64,000 nt of DNA from Paenibacillus qinlingensis (GCF_013204845.1 NZ_JABMKY010000004.1:534290-598289), one strand, 5' to 3'; positions 17,437-27,378 are shown, counted from the first letter of the stretch. Program-made: numbers and translations. Notes: generated by a model from the letters alone, not told the origin.

Positions 17437-17765
17437 GGCTGATGCCCACCTTTGCAGATCATTTGAATAAGCGCAGTCCCGAATTGTGCCCCTGTAAATG
17501 CAACGACGATATAGACAATCTGCTTGATTGCCGGATTGAGATGGCCGATGGCCACATGACTTTCAATATAACGGATAGGATCAATGGTTCCGCCCACCGC
17601 AGCGACCATCGCCCAAATCTTGATATTTTCCGAAATGGTCAGCATTTTCTCTGTTGGAGATTGCAAGGTCAAAACGGCTGCGATGCCGCTCAACATACTG
17701 CCTCCGAATACAACCCCAAACGCAATACAGAAATACATGATAATACTTGCCCAAAAGCCAGCCAT
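17433..17765 (-). CDS. ytrH: YtrH sporulation membrane protein
   Basis: 110 residues with three hydrophobic segments. It carries the YtrH-type blocks FCIAFGVVFGGSMLSGI near the start, ENIKIWAMVAAVGGTIDPIRYIE in the middle and QIVYIVVAFTGAQFGTALIQMI at the end. YtrH is made in the mother cell under sigma E and contributes to sporulation efficiency. A near-consensus sigma-E promoter lies about 50 bp upstream (17815-17844). It forms a two-gene operon with ytrI, transcribed away from dnaE as in Bacillus. Confidence 0.88.
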   Translation of the reverse strand: MAGFWASIIMYFCIAFGVVFGGSMLSGIAAVLTLQSPTEKMLTISENIKIWAMVAAVGGTIDPIRYIESHVAIGHLNPAIKQIVYIVVAFTGAQFGTALIQMICKGGHQP

Positions 17766-17814
17766 GTGCCAATCGCTTCCTTTCTACTGAGTTGGAGGAC
17801 AAACTCTCTCTACT

Positions 17815-17844
17815 ACTGTATGGGACTGGCTAGCTCCAATATGA
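17815..17844 (-). promoter_or_regulatory. sigma-E promoter of ytrH-ytrI
   Basis: On the minus strand TCATATT (-35, exact fit to KMATATT), a 15-bp spacer and CATACAGT (-10, seven of eight to CATACAHT) are found. Spacing and distance to ytrH match known sigma-E promoters. It abuts the dnaE promoter on the other strand. Confidence 0.8.
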
Positions 17845-17850
17845 TAAAAT
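17842..17850 (+). promoter_or_regulatory. extended -10 element, candidate dnaE promoter
   Basis: TGATAAAAT fits TGn plus TAAAAT. The -35 region is poor, as is usual for extended -10 promoters. It overlaps the sigma-E -35 of ytrH by three bases. Confidence 0.5.
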
Positions 17851-17887
17851 GTAAGGAATAAATCACGAAAGAAGGGGGGAACCAGCG

Positions 17888-20800
17888 ATGAGTTCGTTTG
17901 TACATCTGCATGTGCATAGTGAATATAGCTTATTAGACGGTGCAGCACGGATGGAGGAGCTTGTTACACAAGCGGCCAATCTGGGTATGACATCTTTAGC
18001 GTTGACAGATCATGGCGTCATGTACGGGGTGATCGCATTCTACAAAGCTTGCAAACAGCGGGGCATCAAACCAATTATTGGCTGTGAGGTTTACTTCACT
18101 TCGAGTTCCATTCGTGAAAAAGGATCGCGGCAGGAACAGCCGATTTATCACCTTATTTTGCTTGCCAAAAATTTCAAAGGTTATCAAAACTTAATGAAGC
18201 TCACGTCGATTGCACATCTACAGGGCTTTCACTATAAACCACGAATTGATTTAGAGCATTTATCCCAACACTCGGAAGGGTTGATTTGCCTCAGTTCCTG
18301 TTTAGGAAGTGAAGTTTCCCAGCATTTGCTGCATAACCGATATGACGAGGCTCGCAAAGCGGCAGAGCGTTATCGCGACATATTCGGTGACGATTTCTTT
18401 CTAGAGATTCAAGATCACGGCATGATTGAGCAGAAAAAAGTGATGGTCTCCATGCTTGAATTGAGCAAAGAGACCGGGATTCCTCTGATCGCAACGAATG
18501 ATGTGCATTATGTAACAGAGCCAGATCACGTGATGCAGGACATTCTTATTTGTATAGGTACTGGCAAAACGGTAGAGGATACCGATCGGCTAAAGATGGG
18601 TACGAGTCAGATGTATTTGAAAAGTGAAGAGGAAATGCGACGCTTATTCGTCCATGTCCCAGAAGCGCTTACGAATACAGCTGTGGTCGCTTCGCGCTGT
18701 GAATTAGAACTGACATTCGGTAAGTCGATTTTACCGAGCTTCCGTCCGATCCCAGAGCAACTAACAGCTGGGGCTTATTTGGAAGAGCTGTGCAGACAAG
18801 GGCTGGAACAGCGTTACAGCAGCAAGCCAGAATGGCATGATGCAAGCCATCCGATGAAAAAACAGGCCGAGGACCGACTCGCTTACGAGCTTGGTGTCAT
18901 TGCGAACATGGGCTTCTCCGATTATTTCTTAATCGTATGGGACTTTATTCGGTTCGCTCATGAGAAGCGGATTATGACAGGACCAGGCCGTGGATCCTCC
19001 GCAGGAAGCTTAGTTGCGTATGTGCTGCGTATTACGAATGTTGATCCGCTGCAATACAAGCTGCTATTCGAACGGTTTTTGAACCCCGAACGGATATCTA
19101 TGCCCGATATTGATATTGATTTTAGCGATGAACGCAGGGATGAAGTTATTGATTATGTCGTTGCCAAATATGGACATGAACACGTTGCGCAGATTATTAC
19201 CTTCGGAACGATGGCAGCGAAGGCTGCTGTTCGAGATGTAGGGCGAGTCCTCAATGTGCCTTATGGAGATGTGGATCGGGCGGCGAAAGCCATTCCGAAT
19301 CAGCTTGGGATGACACTGAAGGAAGCACTTCAGGTTAGCTCCGATTTGAAAGGGATGGTAGCTAGACAGCCGAAGACCGCAGAATTGCTAGAGATGGCTA
19401 TGCGGGTTGAGGGTATGCCGCGCCATGCTTCTACGCACGCTGCTGGTGTCGTCATTTCTCGAGAGCCACTGACGCATTACGTGCCATTGCAAGAAGGGAC
19501 AACACAGACGGCGCTTACCCAATATACGATGGAGCATTTAGAGGCGATCGGGCTCCTCAAGATGGATTTCTTGGGTCTACGAACGCTTTCCATTATTGAA
19601 CGAACAGTCGATTGGCTTTCTCAAATGGAAGAGGTTCAGATTAACTTCGATCTCCTTGATATGGATTCGGATGATATTACTTATGAGATGCTCAGCAGAG
19701 GGGAAACAACAGGCGTATTCCAATTGGAGTCAACAGGCTGTCGCAAGGTTCTCAAGGACTTGAAGCCTTCTGAATTCGAAGATATTATTTCCGTCTTAGC
19801 CTTGTATCGTCCGGGCCCGATGGAGTTTATTCCCAAATATATCGCAGGTAAGCACGGACAAGTGGACGTTGTTTATCCGCATCCAACGCTCGAACCCATT
19901 CTACGAGATACTTACGGCATTATCGTGTACCAAGAGCAAATCATGCAAATTGCCTCGTCAATGGCAGGTTTTAGCTTAGGAGAAGCGGATCTATTACGTA
20001 GGGCTGTTTCCAAAAAGAAGCGGGAAGTCCTCGATGAAGAACGGACACATTTCGTTTCGGGAAGTTTACGTCAAGGCTTTAACGCGGATGAGGCGAACCA
20101 TGTATATGATATGATCGTACGTTTTGCCGATTACGGCTTTCCGCGTGCGCATGCAACAGCCTATGGCGTCCTTGCTTTCCAAACAGCGTATCTTAAAGCA
20201 CATTATCCGATTTATTTCATGGCTTCGATGCTAACCGCCGTCATGGGGAATCATCGCAAGGTTGCTGAGTATGTGGACGAATGCAGACGAGTGAAGTTAG
20301 CTGTCTTGCCACCAGATGTGAACGGCAGTGGAACGGTGTTTACGCCGGATTCGAAAGCTGGAGCTATCCGTTTTGGATTAGCTGCTATCAAAAATGTAGG
20401 AACACAAGCCATAGATGCCATTCTTAGCGAGAGAAAGAAAGCTCCGTTTGAGAGTTTGCTTGATTTCTGTCGCAGGGTCGACCTTCGCGTAGTTAATAAA
20501 AGAGTCGTTGAATCGCTTATTCAAGGTGGAGCCTTCGATTCGCTTGGTGGTCACCGCGCCCAACATCTAGCAATTCTCGACGAAACCATCGCTTCCGCTA
20601 CGAAATGGCGCAAGGAACGGGACGATCTGCAACTTCACCTTTTCGGATTCGTTGAAGAACCGAACTGGGAAGTGGAGGTGCCGAATATCCCTCCGATGCC
20701 GCAATCCAAGCAACTTGAGCTCGAGAAAGAGCTGCTCGGCATGTACATCTCTGGTCATCCTCTGGATGCCTATACGGAACAGCTGGCAGAGCTGGATGCC

Positions 20801-21490
20801 GTGATGCTGCATCAGTTAGCAGAGCTTCCAGATAACAGCGATGTCTTAGTAGCTGGGATGATCCTCTCGAACAAGACGATCGTCACCAAAAAAGGTGATC
20901 CGATGGCGTTCATGGAGCTCGAGGATCGTATTGATAAGGTTGAGGTGGTCTTGTTCCCCGAGACCTGGAAGAAATCGGCTCCGCTCGTGCAAAAGGGCAG
21001 ACTCGTCCTCGTCCGTGCGAAGCTGCAGCTTCAGGACGAGGACCCGCCCAAGCTGCTCGCGGAGCAGCTAGCCGCGCTGGACGACCCAGAGGCCGTCCAG
21101 CGACTGCGCAGGCAGCCTGCGGCGCCAAGACGATCCCCAGACGACGTTAGGGATCGTGCCCCGCGCCCGGCTGCCCCGCAGAGCGGCGCGCGTAGCGCCG
21201 CTCCAGCACCGCAAGCGGCCCCTGCAGCGGGCCGCCCACAATCCGTCGCTGCGGAGGCGAAGCCGCAGCGCGTGTTCGTCAAGATCACGGCTGACTGTGA
21301 GCAGCCGGATAAGCTCTTGCAGCTGAAGGCGCTGCTGAAGCTGCATAAGGGCCAGCTCGCGGTTGCGCTTTTCTATGAAAGCAGCAACAAGCTCTTGGCC
21401 TTGAGCGACCAGTACCGGGTCGATCCGACCAAGGATCTTACACGGATGATCGAGACGATTATGGGCAAAGACTCTGTTCGAGTGAAATGA
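17888..21490 (+). CDS. dnaE: DNA polymerase III alpha subunit DnaE
   Basis: The error-prone lagging-strand polymerase of Firmicutes, which extends RNA primers before handing over to PolC. 1200 residues: an N-terminal PHP domain (FVHLHVHSEYSLLDGAARMEELV), the polymerase core with catalytic acidic cluster PDIDIDFSDERRDEVIDYV near residue 410, a tandem helix-hairpin-helix region, and a C-terminal OB fold (VLVAGMILSNKTIVTKKGDPMAFMELED, about 980-1007). It is about 85 residues longer than B. subtilis DnaE (about 1115), because residues about 1060-1120 are an Ala/Pro/Arg-rich linker encoded by very GC-rich DNA. GGGGGGAACC precedes the ATG. Confidence 0.95.
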   Translation: MSSFVHLHVHSEYSLLDGAARMEELVTQAANLGMTSLALTDHGVMYGVIAFYKACKQRGIKPIIGCEVYFTSSSIREKGSRQEQPIYHLILLAKNFKGYQNLMKLTSIAHLQGFHYKPRIDLEHLSQHSEGLICLSSCLGSEVSQHLLHNRYDEARKAAERYRDIFGDDFFLEIQDHGMIEQKKVMVSMLELSKETGIPLIATNDVHYVTEPDHVMQDILICIGTGKTVEDTDRLKMGTSQMYLKSEEEMRRLFVHVPEALTNTAVVASRCELELTFGKSILPSFRPIPEQLTAGAYLEELCRQGLEQRYSSKPEWHDASHPMKKQAEDRLAYELGVIANMGFSDYFLIVWDFIRFAHEKRIMTGPGRGSSAGSLVAYVLRITNVDPLQYKLLFERFLNPERISMPDIDIDFSDERRDEVIDYVVAKYGHEHVAQIITFGTMAAKAAVRDVGRVLNVPYGDVDRAAKAIPNQLGMTLKEALQVSSDLKGMVARQPKTAELLEMAMRVEGMPRHASTHAAGVVISREPLTHYVPLQEGTTQTALTQYTMEHLEAIGLLKMDFLGLRTLSIIERTVDWLSQMEEVQINFDLLDMDSDDITYEMLSRGETTGVFQLESTGCRKVLKDLKPSEFEDIISVLALYRPGPMEFIPKYIAGKHGQVDVVYPHPTLEPILRDTYGIIVYQEQIMQIASSMAGFSLGEADLLRRAVSKKKREVLDEERTHFVSGSLRQGFNADEANHVYDMIVRFADYGFPRAHATAYGVLAFQTAYLKAHYPIYFMASMLTAVMGNHRKVAEYVDECRRVKLAVLPPDVNGSGTVFTPDSKAGAIRFGLAAIKNVGTQAIDAILSERKKAPFESLLDFCRRVDLRVVNKRVVESLIQGGAFDSLGGHRAQHLAILDETIASATKWRKERDDLQLHLFGFVEEPNWEVEVPNIPPMPQSKQLELEKELLGMYISGHPLDAYTEQLAELDAVMLHQLAELPDNSDVLVAGMILSNKTIVTKKGDPMAFMELEDRIDKVEVVLFPETWKKSAPLVQKGRLVLVRAKLQLQDEDPPKLLAEQLAALDDPEAVQRLRRQPAAPRRSPDDVRDRAPRPAAPQSGARSAAPAPQAAPAAGRPQSVAAEAKPQRVFVKITADCEQPDKLLQLKALLKLHKGQLAVALFYESSNKLLALSDQYRVDPTKDLTRMIETIMGKDSVRVK

Positions 21491-21566
21491 GAAAGTCTCA
21501 ATCGAGGCCTTTCAACCACTTTGAAAAATATGAAAATATGCAATCCCCCATTTAGCTGGTGGGGTA

Positions 21567-21810
21567 CTGCCCTAGTGCACAACTGTTGTGCGCAAGCGAG
21601 CGCAATCCGACGTGAGCACTGCCTAGCGCACAATTCTTGTGTGCAAGCGAGCGCTGCCCGACGGTGGAACTGCCCTAGCGCACAATTGTTGTGCGCAAGC
21701 GAGCGCTGCCCGACGGTGGCACTGCCCTAGCGCACAATTGTTGTGCGCAAGCGAGCGCTGCCCGACGGTGGCACTGCCCCAGCGCACAATTGTTGTGCGC
21801 AAGCGAGTGG
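21567..21810. repeat. 52-bp palindrome-bearing tandem array, 4.7 copies
   Basis: Units begin at 21567, 21619, 21670, 21722 and 21774; the last is partial. Each contains GCGCACAA-TTG-TTGTGCGC, an 8-bp perfect inverted repeat, followed by GCGAGCGCTGCCCGACGG. Units 3 and 4 are identical while unit 1 is the most diverged. No U-run follows the hairpins. The array fills most of the dnaE-pgpA gap and codes for nothing credible. Confidence 0.93.
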
Positions 21811-21891
21811 TAAACATGACTTCCTCTGCATATGAATAGGAACCCGGCTTTTCTAATTCATATAGGCATCCCATTGCTAGGAGGAGGATTT

Positions 21892-22392
21892 ATGACCGAA
21901 CAACACATGATCCAGCTACTCCAGAAACGCGGCGTGTCCGTGGATCAAGTCTCAGAAATCGTATACAAGCTGCAGAAGCCGTATAATGATCAACTCACGA
22001 TTGAAGAATGTGCAGACAGTGTTATGGCAGTACTTTCCAAACGCGAAGTGCAATATACCCTCTATACAGGGATTGCACTGGATGAATTAGCCGAGAAGAA
22101 AATGCTGCCAGAGCCGCTGCAATCGATTCTTGAGGTAGATGAACCGCTCTACGGGGTAGACGAGACGTTAGCTCTAGGGATTGTTCATGTATATGGGATG
22201 ATTGGTTTAACCAGCTTCGGCTACTTAGATAAGGAAAAAATAGGAATTATTCGCGCTTTGAACGATGATCGCAACGCTGTACATGTGTTTTTAGATGATT
22301 TAATATGCGGATTAGCGGCCGCAGCCTCAGCCAGAATCGCTCACCAAAATGAGCATGCGCCTGATTATAGCTCTAAACTCCGTCTGGACTAA
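21892..22392 (+). CDS. phosphatidylglycerophosphatase A family protein (YutG-like)
   Basis: 166 residues of the PgpA family, which removes phosphate from phosphatidylglycerophosphate to give phosphatidylglycerol, or a related soluble variant. LLQKRGVSVDQVSEIVYKLQKPYNDQLTIEECADSVMAVL is the typical N-terminus of the Gram-positive YutG type, and HVFLDDLICGLAAAASARI near the end holds the conserved acidic pair. There are no strong membrane helices, so it resembles the soluble short form. The frame is open further upstream, but GGAGGAGG lies six bases before ATG 21892. A weak hairpin and T-run follow the stop. Confidence 0.85.
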   Translation: MTEQHMIQLLQKRGVSVDQVSEIVYKLQKPYNDQLTIEECADSVMAVLSKREVQYTLYTGIALDELAEKKMLPEPLQSILEVDEPLYGVDETLALGIVHVYGMIGLTSFGYLDKEKIGIIRALNDDRNAVHVFLDDLICGLAAAASARIAHQNEHAPDYSSKLRLD

Positions 22393-22421
22393 GCCCAAAT
22401 AGTTCAGGCTTTACTTTTTTC
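22391..22421 (+). terminator. weak terminator candidate after the pgpA-like gene
   Basis: AAGCC and GGCTT form a 5-bp stem followed by TACTTTTTT. The stem is short and overlaps the stop codon. Confidence 0.35.
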
Positions 22422-22562
22422 AAGAATGTGCTCTGTTGCGGGCAAAAGTGGAATTATGCTATCATTATTGCATTGTGTGTTCCTATGCGTATAAAGGATG
22501 TTGTTATCGTCATTGCTTAGTTGCCTTAGTGGTTGTAGTTGCACGTCATAGGAGGTTTATTC

Positions 22563-22751
22563 ATGTGGACGGTGATCTATATAGCTCCTACTGCGAAAAT
22601 TGCAGAGCGGATTAAACAGAGGCTGACGGAAGAAGGTTTTCTGGTTCAGGTACGAGGCATCTCTTTATCCAAGAATCAGTTTGAAATTGTTGTTCCCGAA
22701 GGGGAGCTAGAAGAAGTACAAGAAGTGCTCAATTCTATTTTACATAGATAG
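22563..22751 (+). CDS. small conserved-looking protein upstream of accD
   Basis: 62 residues: MWTVIYIAPTAKIAERIKQRLTEEGFLVQVRG...FEIVVPEGELEEVQEVLNSIL. The beta-alpha-beta-beta-alpha pattern suggests a small ferredoxin-like domain, reminiscent of DUF2007-type proteins, but I cannot confirm the family. AGGAGG lies seven bases before the ATG, which together with the compact domain makes it a real gene. It lies 66 bp before accD and could be cotranscribed with it. Confidence 0.75.
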   Translation: MWTVIYIAPTAKIAERIKQRLTEEGFLVQVRGISLSKNQFEIVVPEGELEEVQEVLNSILHR

Positions 22752-22817
22752 TTAAAGTAGAACTAAGAAACGTGGCTTATCAGGGAATATAGATCATAGC
22801 CAAGTAGAGGTGGAAAT

Positions 22818-23684
22818 GTGCTAAAGGATTTATTTCAAAAGCGAAAATATGCAACGATTCCTTCCGAGAGAACGAAAAGGGAGATTCCTGAGGGTTTAAT
22901 GAATAAATGTCCGAAGTGTGGCACGATTCAGACGAGCAAAGAGCTTGAGAAGAATCTAAAAGTGTGTACGTCTTGCGGTTATCATTATCGTTTAAGCGCA
23001 TCCGAACGAATCCAACTTACGCTCGATGAAGGTCAATTTGTAGAATTTGATGCGGATATGATCTCCGAAGATCCATTGCAGTTTCCTGATTATGTCGAGA
23101 AATTGGACAAAGCCAAGAACACAACGAAACTTCAGGACGCCATTATGACGGGTCAAGGAACAATTGGCGGATATCCGGTTATCGTTGCTGCGATGAGCTT
23201 CGATTTTATGGGAGGCTCGCTAGGTTCCGTTGTCGGTGAGAAAATGACGAGAGCCGTCGAAATTGCGATTGAGAAAAAGCTTCCGATTCTCATTTATTCC
23301 ACATCTGGTGGCGCACGTATGCAAGAAAGTATTCTTAGCCTTATGCAAATGGCCAAAACAAGTGCAGCATTGTCCAAGCTCAGCGAAGATGGCGGATTAT
23401 TCATATCTATTATTACAGATCCGACATTCGGCGGGGTTTCGGCGAGCTTTGCAATGCTTGGCGATATTATTATTGCAGAGCCGGCTGCTTCGTTTGGTTT
23501 TACGGGCCGTCGTGTTATCGAGCAAACGATTAAGCAAAAGCTTCCAGATAATTTCCAAACATCTGAATTCAATCTCGAGCATGGTCAGCTCGACAAGGTC
23601 GTCTGCCGTAAGGATATGAGACCGACCTTAATTAAGCTGCTCGACATGCACGGTACGAAGGAGGAGGCGACTTATGGCGGGTGA
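22818..23684 (+). CDS. accD: acetyl-CoA carboxylase carboxyltransferase subunit beta
   Basis: AccD with AccA transfers the carboxyl group from carboxybiotin to acetyl-CoA, making malonyl-CoA for fatty acid synthesis. 288 residues. A four-Cys zinc ribbon lies at about residues 31-53 (CPKCGTIQ...[11 protein letters not shown]), then the crotonase-type core with [20 protein letters not shown] and [19 protein letters not shown]. The start is GTG with AGGTGG just upstream. The 3' end overlaps accA by 11 bases, giving equal expression of the two subunits. Confidence 0.96.
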   Translation: MLKDLFQKRKYATIPSERTKREIPEGLMNKCPKCGTIQTSKELEKNLKVCTSCGYHYRLSASERIQLTLDEGQFVEFDADMISEDPLQFPDYVEKLDKAKNTTKLQDAIMTGQGTIGGYPVIVAAMSFDFMGGSLGSVVGEKMTRAVEIAIEKKLPILIYSTSGGARMQESILSLMQMAKTSAALSKLSEDGGLFISIITDPTFGGVSASFAMLGDIIIAEPAASFGFTGRRVIEQTIKQKLPDNFQTSEFNLEHGQLDKVVCRKDMRPTLIKLLDMHGTKEEATYGG

Positions 23685-24654
23685 AATGCCGTTTGAACAG
23701 CCACTGGCGGAACTAAAAAGCAAAATTGCCGAACTGCGTAAATTTGGGGCAGAGAAGCAAATCGACTTTTCAGAGGAGATTCGCCGTTTGGAAGAAAGAT
23801 ATGCGCAATTAGAGGATGAATTGTATACAACGATGACGTCTGCGGAGAAAATGCAATTAGCACGTCATCCGCAAAGACCGACGACGATCGATTATATTCA
23901 TACGATTTTTACGGATTTCATTGAGTTTCATGGTGACCGTTTATATGGTGATGATCTAGCCATCGTTGGTGGACTGGCGAAGCTGAACGGGGTACCCGTG
24001 ACGGTTGTTGGTCACCAAAAAGGGAAAGATACGAAAGATAATATCGCGCGTAATTTCGGATGTCCACACCCAGAAGGGTTCCGCAAAGCGCTTCGTTTGA
24101 TGCGTCAAGCTAATAAATTTAAGCGTCCCATTGTAACATTTATTGATACCAAAGGGGCATTCCCAGGGAATGCTGCGGAAGAACGCGGTCAAGGAGAAGC
24201 GATTGCCAGAAATCTACTGGAAATGGCCTCTTTTCGTGTCCCGATCATCTGTATCGTTATCGGAGAGGGCGGCAGTGGCGGCGCTCTTGCATTAGGTTTA
24301 GGCAATAAGGTGTTAATGTTGGAGAACGCGATCTATTCGGTTATTAGTCCCGAAGGCGCGGCTTCGATTCTTTATAAAGATGCTTCTAAAGCATTACACG
24401 CGGCAGAAGCTATGAAAATTACGGCTGATCACATCCTTGAACTCGGTGTCATCGATGGGATCATACCGGAGCCCAAGGGCGGCGCTCACCGGGATTTAGC
24501 AACACAAGCCGAACATATTAAATCAGCGATCTGGGAACAGCTTCAGCAACTGCTAAGTTTGAACGAACAGGAGCTGCTCGAGGACCGTTACCGGAAATTT
24601 AGAGATATCGGTCGGTTCACATTCACTCAGGAGGGTAACAGTAACCATGCGTAA
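23674..24654 (+). CDS. accA: acetyl-CoA carboxylase carboxyltransferase subunit alpha
   Basis: 326 residues, partner of AccD in the A2B2 carboxyltransferase. Typical blocks are [72 protein letters not shown] and [30 protein letters not shown] lies eight bases before the ATG, inside accD. The gene overlaps pyk by eight bases, so accD-accA-pyk is one translationally linked operon. Confidence 0.96.
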   Translation: MAGEMPFEQPLAELKSKIAELRKFGAEKQIDFSEEIRRLEERYAQLEDELYTTMTSAEKMQLARHPQRPTTIDYIHTIFTDFIEFHGDRLYGDDLAIVGGLAKLNGVPVTVVGHQKGKDTKDNIARNFGCPHPEGFRKALRLMRQANKFKRPIVTFIDTKGAFPGNAAEERGQGEAIARNLLEMASFRVPIICIVIGEGGSGGALALGLGNKVLMLENAIYSVISPEGAASILYKDASKALHAAEAMKITADHILELGVIDGIIPEPKGGAHRDLATQAEHIKSAIWEQLQQLLSLNEQELLEDRYRKFRDIGRFTFTQEGNSNHA

Positions 24655-26401
24655 AACGAAAATTGTCTGTACGATTGGACCAGCAAGCGAATCACAAGAA
24701 AATCTTAAAAAGCTTCTAGAAGCGGGCATGAACGTAGCTCGTCTTAATTTCTCCCATGGAGATTTTGAAGAGCACGGTGCACGTATCCGCAACCTTCGCG
24801 CTGCATCCGCCGAGACTGGTAAAATAGCTGCTATCTTGCTAGATACCAAAGGACCGGAAATCCGTACAGGTAAGCTAAAAGAAGAGCCAATTGAGCTTGT
24901 GCAGGACAAGCATATTATTTTGACAACAGAAGAAATTCTAGGGGACACAGACCGTATCTCCGTTACGTATTCAGATCTGCCGCGTGACGTTAAAGTGGGG
25001 TCCACAATTCTGATCGATGATGGCTTGATTGGTCTTACAGTTGTTGATATTCGTGGAACAGAGATCGAGTGCCGTATCGTCAATGGCGGAACGATTAAAA
25101 GTAAAAAAGGTGTTAACGTACCAGGCGTGAAAATCAGCCTTCCAGGTATCACAGAAAAAGATGCGAATGATATCGTGTTCGGTATCGAACAAGGTGTAGA
25201 TTTCATCGCAGCTTCTTTCGTGCGTAAAGCAAGTGATGTCATGGAAATTCGTGAGTTGCTGGAGCGTCACAACGCTTCGCATATCCAAATCATCTCCAAA
25301 ATCGAAAACCAAGAAGGCGTTGACAACCTTGACGAAATTCTTGAAGTTTCCGACGGTTTGATGGTTGCTCGTGGAGATCTTGGTGTTGAGATTCCAGCTG
25401 AAGACGTACCAGTTGTTCAAAAGCAAATGATCAAAAAGTGTAACATCGTTGGTAAACCCGTTATTACGGCTACAATGATGCTCGATTCCATGCAACGTAA
25501 CCCGCGTCCTACACGTGCTGAAGCAAGTGACGTAGCGAATGCGGTATTCGATGGAACGGATGCAGTGATGTTGTCCGGTGAGACAGCAGCTGGGAAATAC
25601 CCAGTTGAATCCGTTGAAACGATGGCTCGTATTGCTGAGCGTGCAGAAGCGGCTTTGGAATATAAAGAAATTTTCCTTCGTCAAGCACAAGCGCAACAAG
25701 TAACGGTCACAGAAGCGATCTCACAAGCAGTAGCGAACTCCGCGCTAGAGCTTGGTGCAAAAGCGATTCTGACGGCAACAGAAAGTGGTTACACAGCGCG
25801 TATGGTATCCAAATACCGTCCGAAATCTCCAATTATCGCGGTTACGCCAAGTGAGCAAGTGATTCGTCGTTTATCCCTCGTTTGGGGTGTTATTCCAGTG
25901 TTGGGTACACAAGCGAAAACAACGGATGAGCTATTTAACCTAGCGGTAGACAGCTCCATCAAAACAGGTATCGTTTCCCTTGGCGATATCGTTGTCATCA
26001 CAGCAGGTGTGCCAGTTGGGCGCTCTGGAACAACGAACCTAATCAAGGTTCATCACGTTGGAGAGATGATTGCCAAAGGAACAGGCATCGGGATGCAAAC
26101 TGCTACAGGTACTGTTGTAACGGCACGTACACCTGAAGAAGCTCTAGCGAAGATGGTAGATGGAGCTGTGCTTGTTACAGTTTCAACAGACAAAGAGTAC
26201 ATGCCGGCTGTTCAAAGAGCAGCTGCCTTGATTACCGAAGTGGGCGGCATCACGTCTCACGCGGCAGTCGTTGCACTTAGCCTTGGGATTCCAGTCATCG
26301 TAGGTGTGGAAAATGCAGTAGAACTTATTAAAGACGGTACAGAAGTTTCCATTTACCCAGAAGTAGGCGTTATCTACTCAGGTCAAGCGAGCGTTCTGTA
26401 A
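24647..26401 (+). CDS. pyk: pyruvate kinase with C-terminal PEP-utilising domain
   Basis: Makes pyruvate and ATP from PEP and ADP. 584 residues, the long Bacillus type. It has a TIM barrel with [32 protein letters not shown] and the active-site segment [13 protein letters not shown], then [14 protein letters not shown] and the C domain. Residues about 495-584 are an added mobile domain related to PPDK/enzyme I, with the [18 protein letters not shown] block holding the His. AGGAGGG lies before the ATG within accA. In B. subtilis pfkA sits between accA and pyk; here the two genes overlap directly. Confidence 0.97.
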   Translation: MRKTKIVCTIGPASESQENLKKLLEAGMNVARLNFSHGDFEEHGARIRNLRAASAETGKIAAILLDTKGPEIRTGKLKEEPIELVQDKHIILTTEEILGDTDRISVTYSDLPRDVKVGSTILIDDGLIGLTVVDIRGTEIECRIVNGGTIKSKKGVNVPGVKISLPGITEKDANDIVFGIEQGVDFIAASFVRKASDVMEIRELLERHNASHIQIISKIENQEGVDNLDEILEVSDGLMVARGDLGVEIPAEDVPVVQKQMIKKCNIVGKPVITATMMLDSMQRNPRPTRAEASDVANAVFDGTDAVMLSGETAAGKYPVESVETMARIAERAEAALEYKEIFLRQAQAQQVTVTEAISQAVANSALELGAKAILTATESGYTARMVSKYRPKSPIIAVTPSEQVIRRLSLVWGVIPVLGTQAKTTDELFNLAVDSSIKTGIVSLGDIVVITAGVPVGRSGTTNLIKVHHVGEMIAKGTGIGMQTATGTVVTARTPEEALAKMVDGAVLVTVSTDKEYMPAVQRAAALITEVGGITSHAAVVALSLGIPVIVGVENAVELIKDGTEVSIYPEVGVIYSGQASVL

Positions 26402-26415
26402 GTGAATTAATAACG

Positions 26416-26456
26416 AAGAGTGAAGCGAGAGTACGACCTTGCTTCACTCTTTTTTT
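26416..26456 (+). terminator. strong terminator of accD-accA-pyk
   Basis: AAGAGTGAAGC pairs perfectly with GCTTCACTCTT around a 14-base loop, then seven T. Confidence 0.93.
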
Positions 26457-26473
26457 GCGTCTGCAGCGCCAAA

Positions 26474-26503
26474 TTTAAAGCTGTGCACGACCTATGATAT
26501 AAT
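26474..26503 (+). promoter_or_regulatory. sigma-A promoter before the thioesterase gene
   Basis: TTTAAA, 18-bp spacer, TATAAT with extended TGA. It begins right after the pyk terminator and 32 bp before the next start codon. Confidence 0.6.
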
Positions 26504-26534
26504 GAAGGTACAAATGGTTATCAGGAGGAACAGC

Positions 26535-26978
26535 ATGACTCAGGAACGGTGGCATCAACAACAGCTGCGTGTGCGATATCAAGAGACGGACCAAATGGGG
26601 GTTGTGTACCATGCCAATTATTTGACTTGGTTCGAAATCGGCCGTACAGAGCTTATACGATCCTTAGGTTATCCCTATCGTAAAATTGAGGAAATGGGCC
26701 TCTTGCTCCCCGTTACAGAAGCGGATCTCAAGTTCAAAAAGCCAGCGAGATACGATGATCTCGTGGGAATTTACACACGAGTGTCACAAACAAGCAGCGT
26801 AAGGCTACAATTCACGTATGAAATTCGTAGAATAAACGACAATTCCACCGAAGAATTACTGGTAACTGGCACATCTGGTCATGTTTGGGTGAATCCTTCT
26901 TGGAGGCCAGTACGTATAGAGAAGGAAGCTCCAGAATTGTGGCAGCTTATTGCGAAGTATACTGATGACGGAGGCTAA
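26535..26978 (+). CDS. hotdog-fold acyl-CoA thioesterase (YbgC/FcbC type)
   Basis: 147 residues of the 4-hydroxybenzoyl-CoA thioesterase-like hotdog family. The signature VRYQETDQMGVVYHANYLTWFEIGRTEL has the usual catalytic Asp19, with His26 in the binding loop. It probably hydrolyses short or medium acyl-CoA/ACP thioesters; the substrate is unknown. AGGAGG lies six bases before ATG 26535. fxsA follows after four bases. Confidence 0.88.
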   Translation: MTQERWHQQQLRVRYQETDQMGVVYHANYLTWFEIGRTELIRSLGYPYRKIEEMGLLLPVTEADLKFKKPARYDDLVGIYTRVSQTSSVRLQFTYEIRRINDNSTEELLVTGTSGHVWVNPSWRPVRIEKEAPELWQLIAKYTDDGG

Positions 26979-26982
26979 ACTT

Positions 26983-27378
26983 ATGTTTCGATGGATTATT
27001 GCTATTCTTATTCTTGTACCTGCCGTAGAAATAACGATGTTGATTATGCTTGGACATCTGGTCGGAGGTTGGATGACCTTCCTGTTAATCATAGCGAGTG
27101 GTTTCTTAGGTGCTTATTTTGCGAAACGCGAGGGACGCAAGGTGATGGAGTATGCGAAGTTCGAGTGGTCGCAGGGGCAGCTGCCAGCGCAGCAAATCCT
27201 CGATGGAATATGTATTTTCCTAGGAGGAGTTTTGCTCATTACACCTGGATTCATTACGGATATTCTAGGTTTCCTACTCGTCTTTCCGTACACAAGACCG
27301 ATTTTCAAGGTGCTATTGCTGGCCATTATTCGCAAACAAATCGGCAAAGGCAACATGCACATTATCAATCGCAGATAA
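26983..27378 (+). CDS. fxsA: FxsA family membrane protein
   Basis: 131 residues of the FxsA family. In E. coli, overexpressed FxsA relieves F-plasmid exclusion of phage T7; its normal role is unknown. The N-terminus is FRWIIAILILVPAVEITMLIMLG, followed by GGWMTFLLIIASGFLGAYFAKREG and a third hydrophobic region GGVLLITPGFITDILGFLLVFP. GGAGG lies eight bases before ATG 26983; the upstream in-frame ATG overlaps the thioesterase gene. Its position downstream of pyk matches Bacillus. Confidence 0.9.
   Translation: MFRWIIAILILVPAVEITMLIMLGHLVGGWMTFLLIIASGFLGAYFAKREGRKVMEYAKFEWSQGQLPAQQILDGICIFLGGVLLITPGFITDILGFLLVFPYTRPIFKVLLLAIIRKQIGKGNMHIINRR

Noticed and set aside
21623..21874. Frames across the 52-bp array
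   Set aside because: The 51/52-bp period shifts frame and no start signal is present; repetitive shadow ORFs.
24553..25242. 229- and 242-codon minus-strand frames inside pyk
   Set aside because: Antisense shadows of a strongly codon-biased gene.
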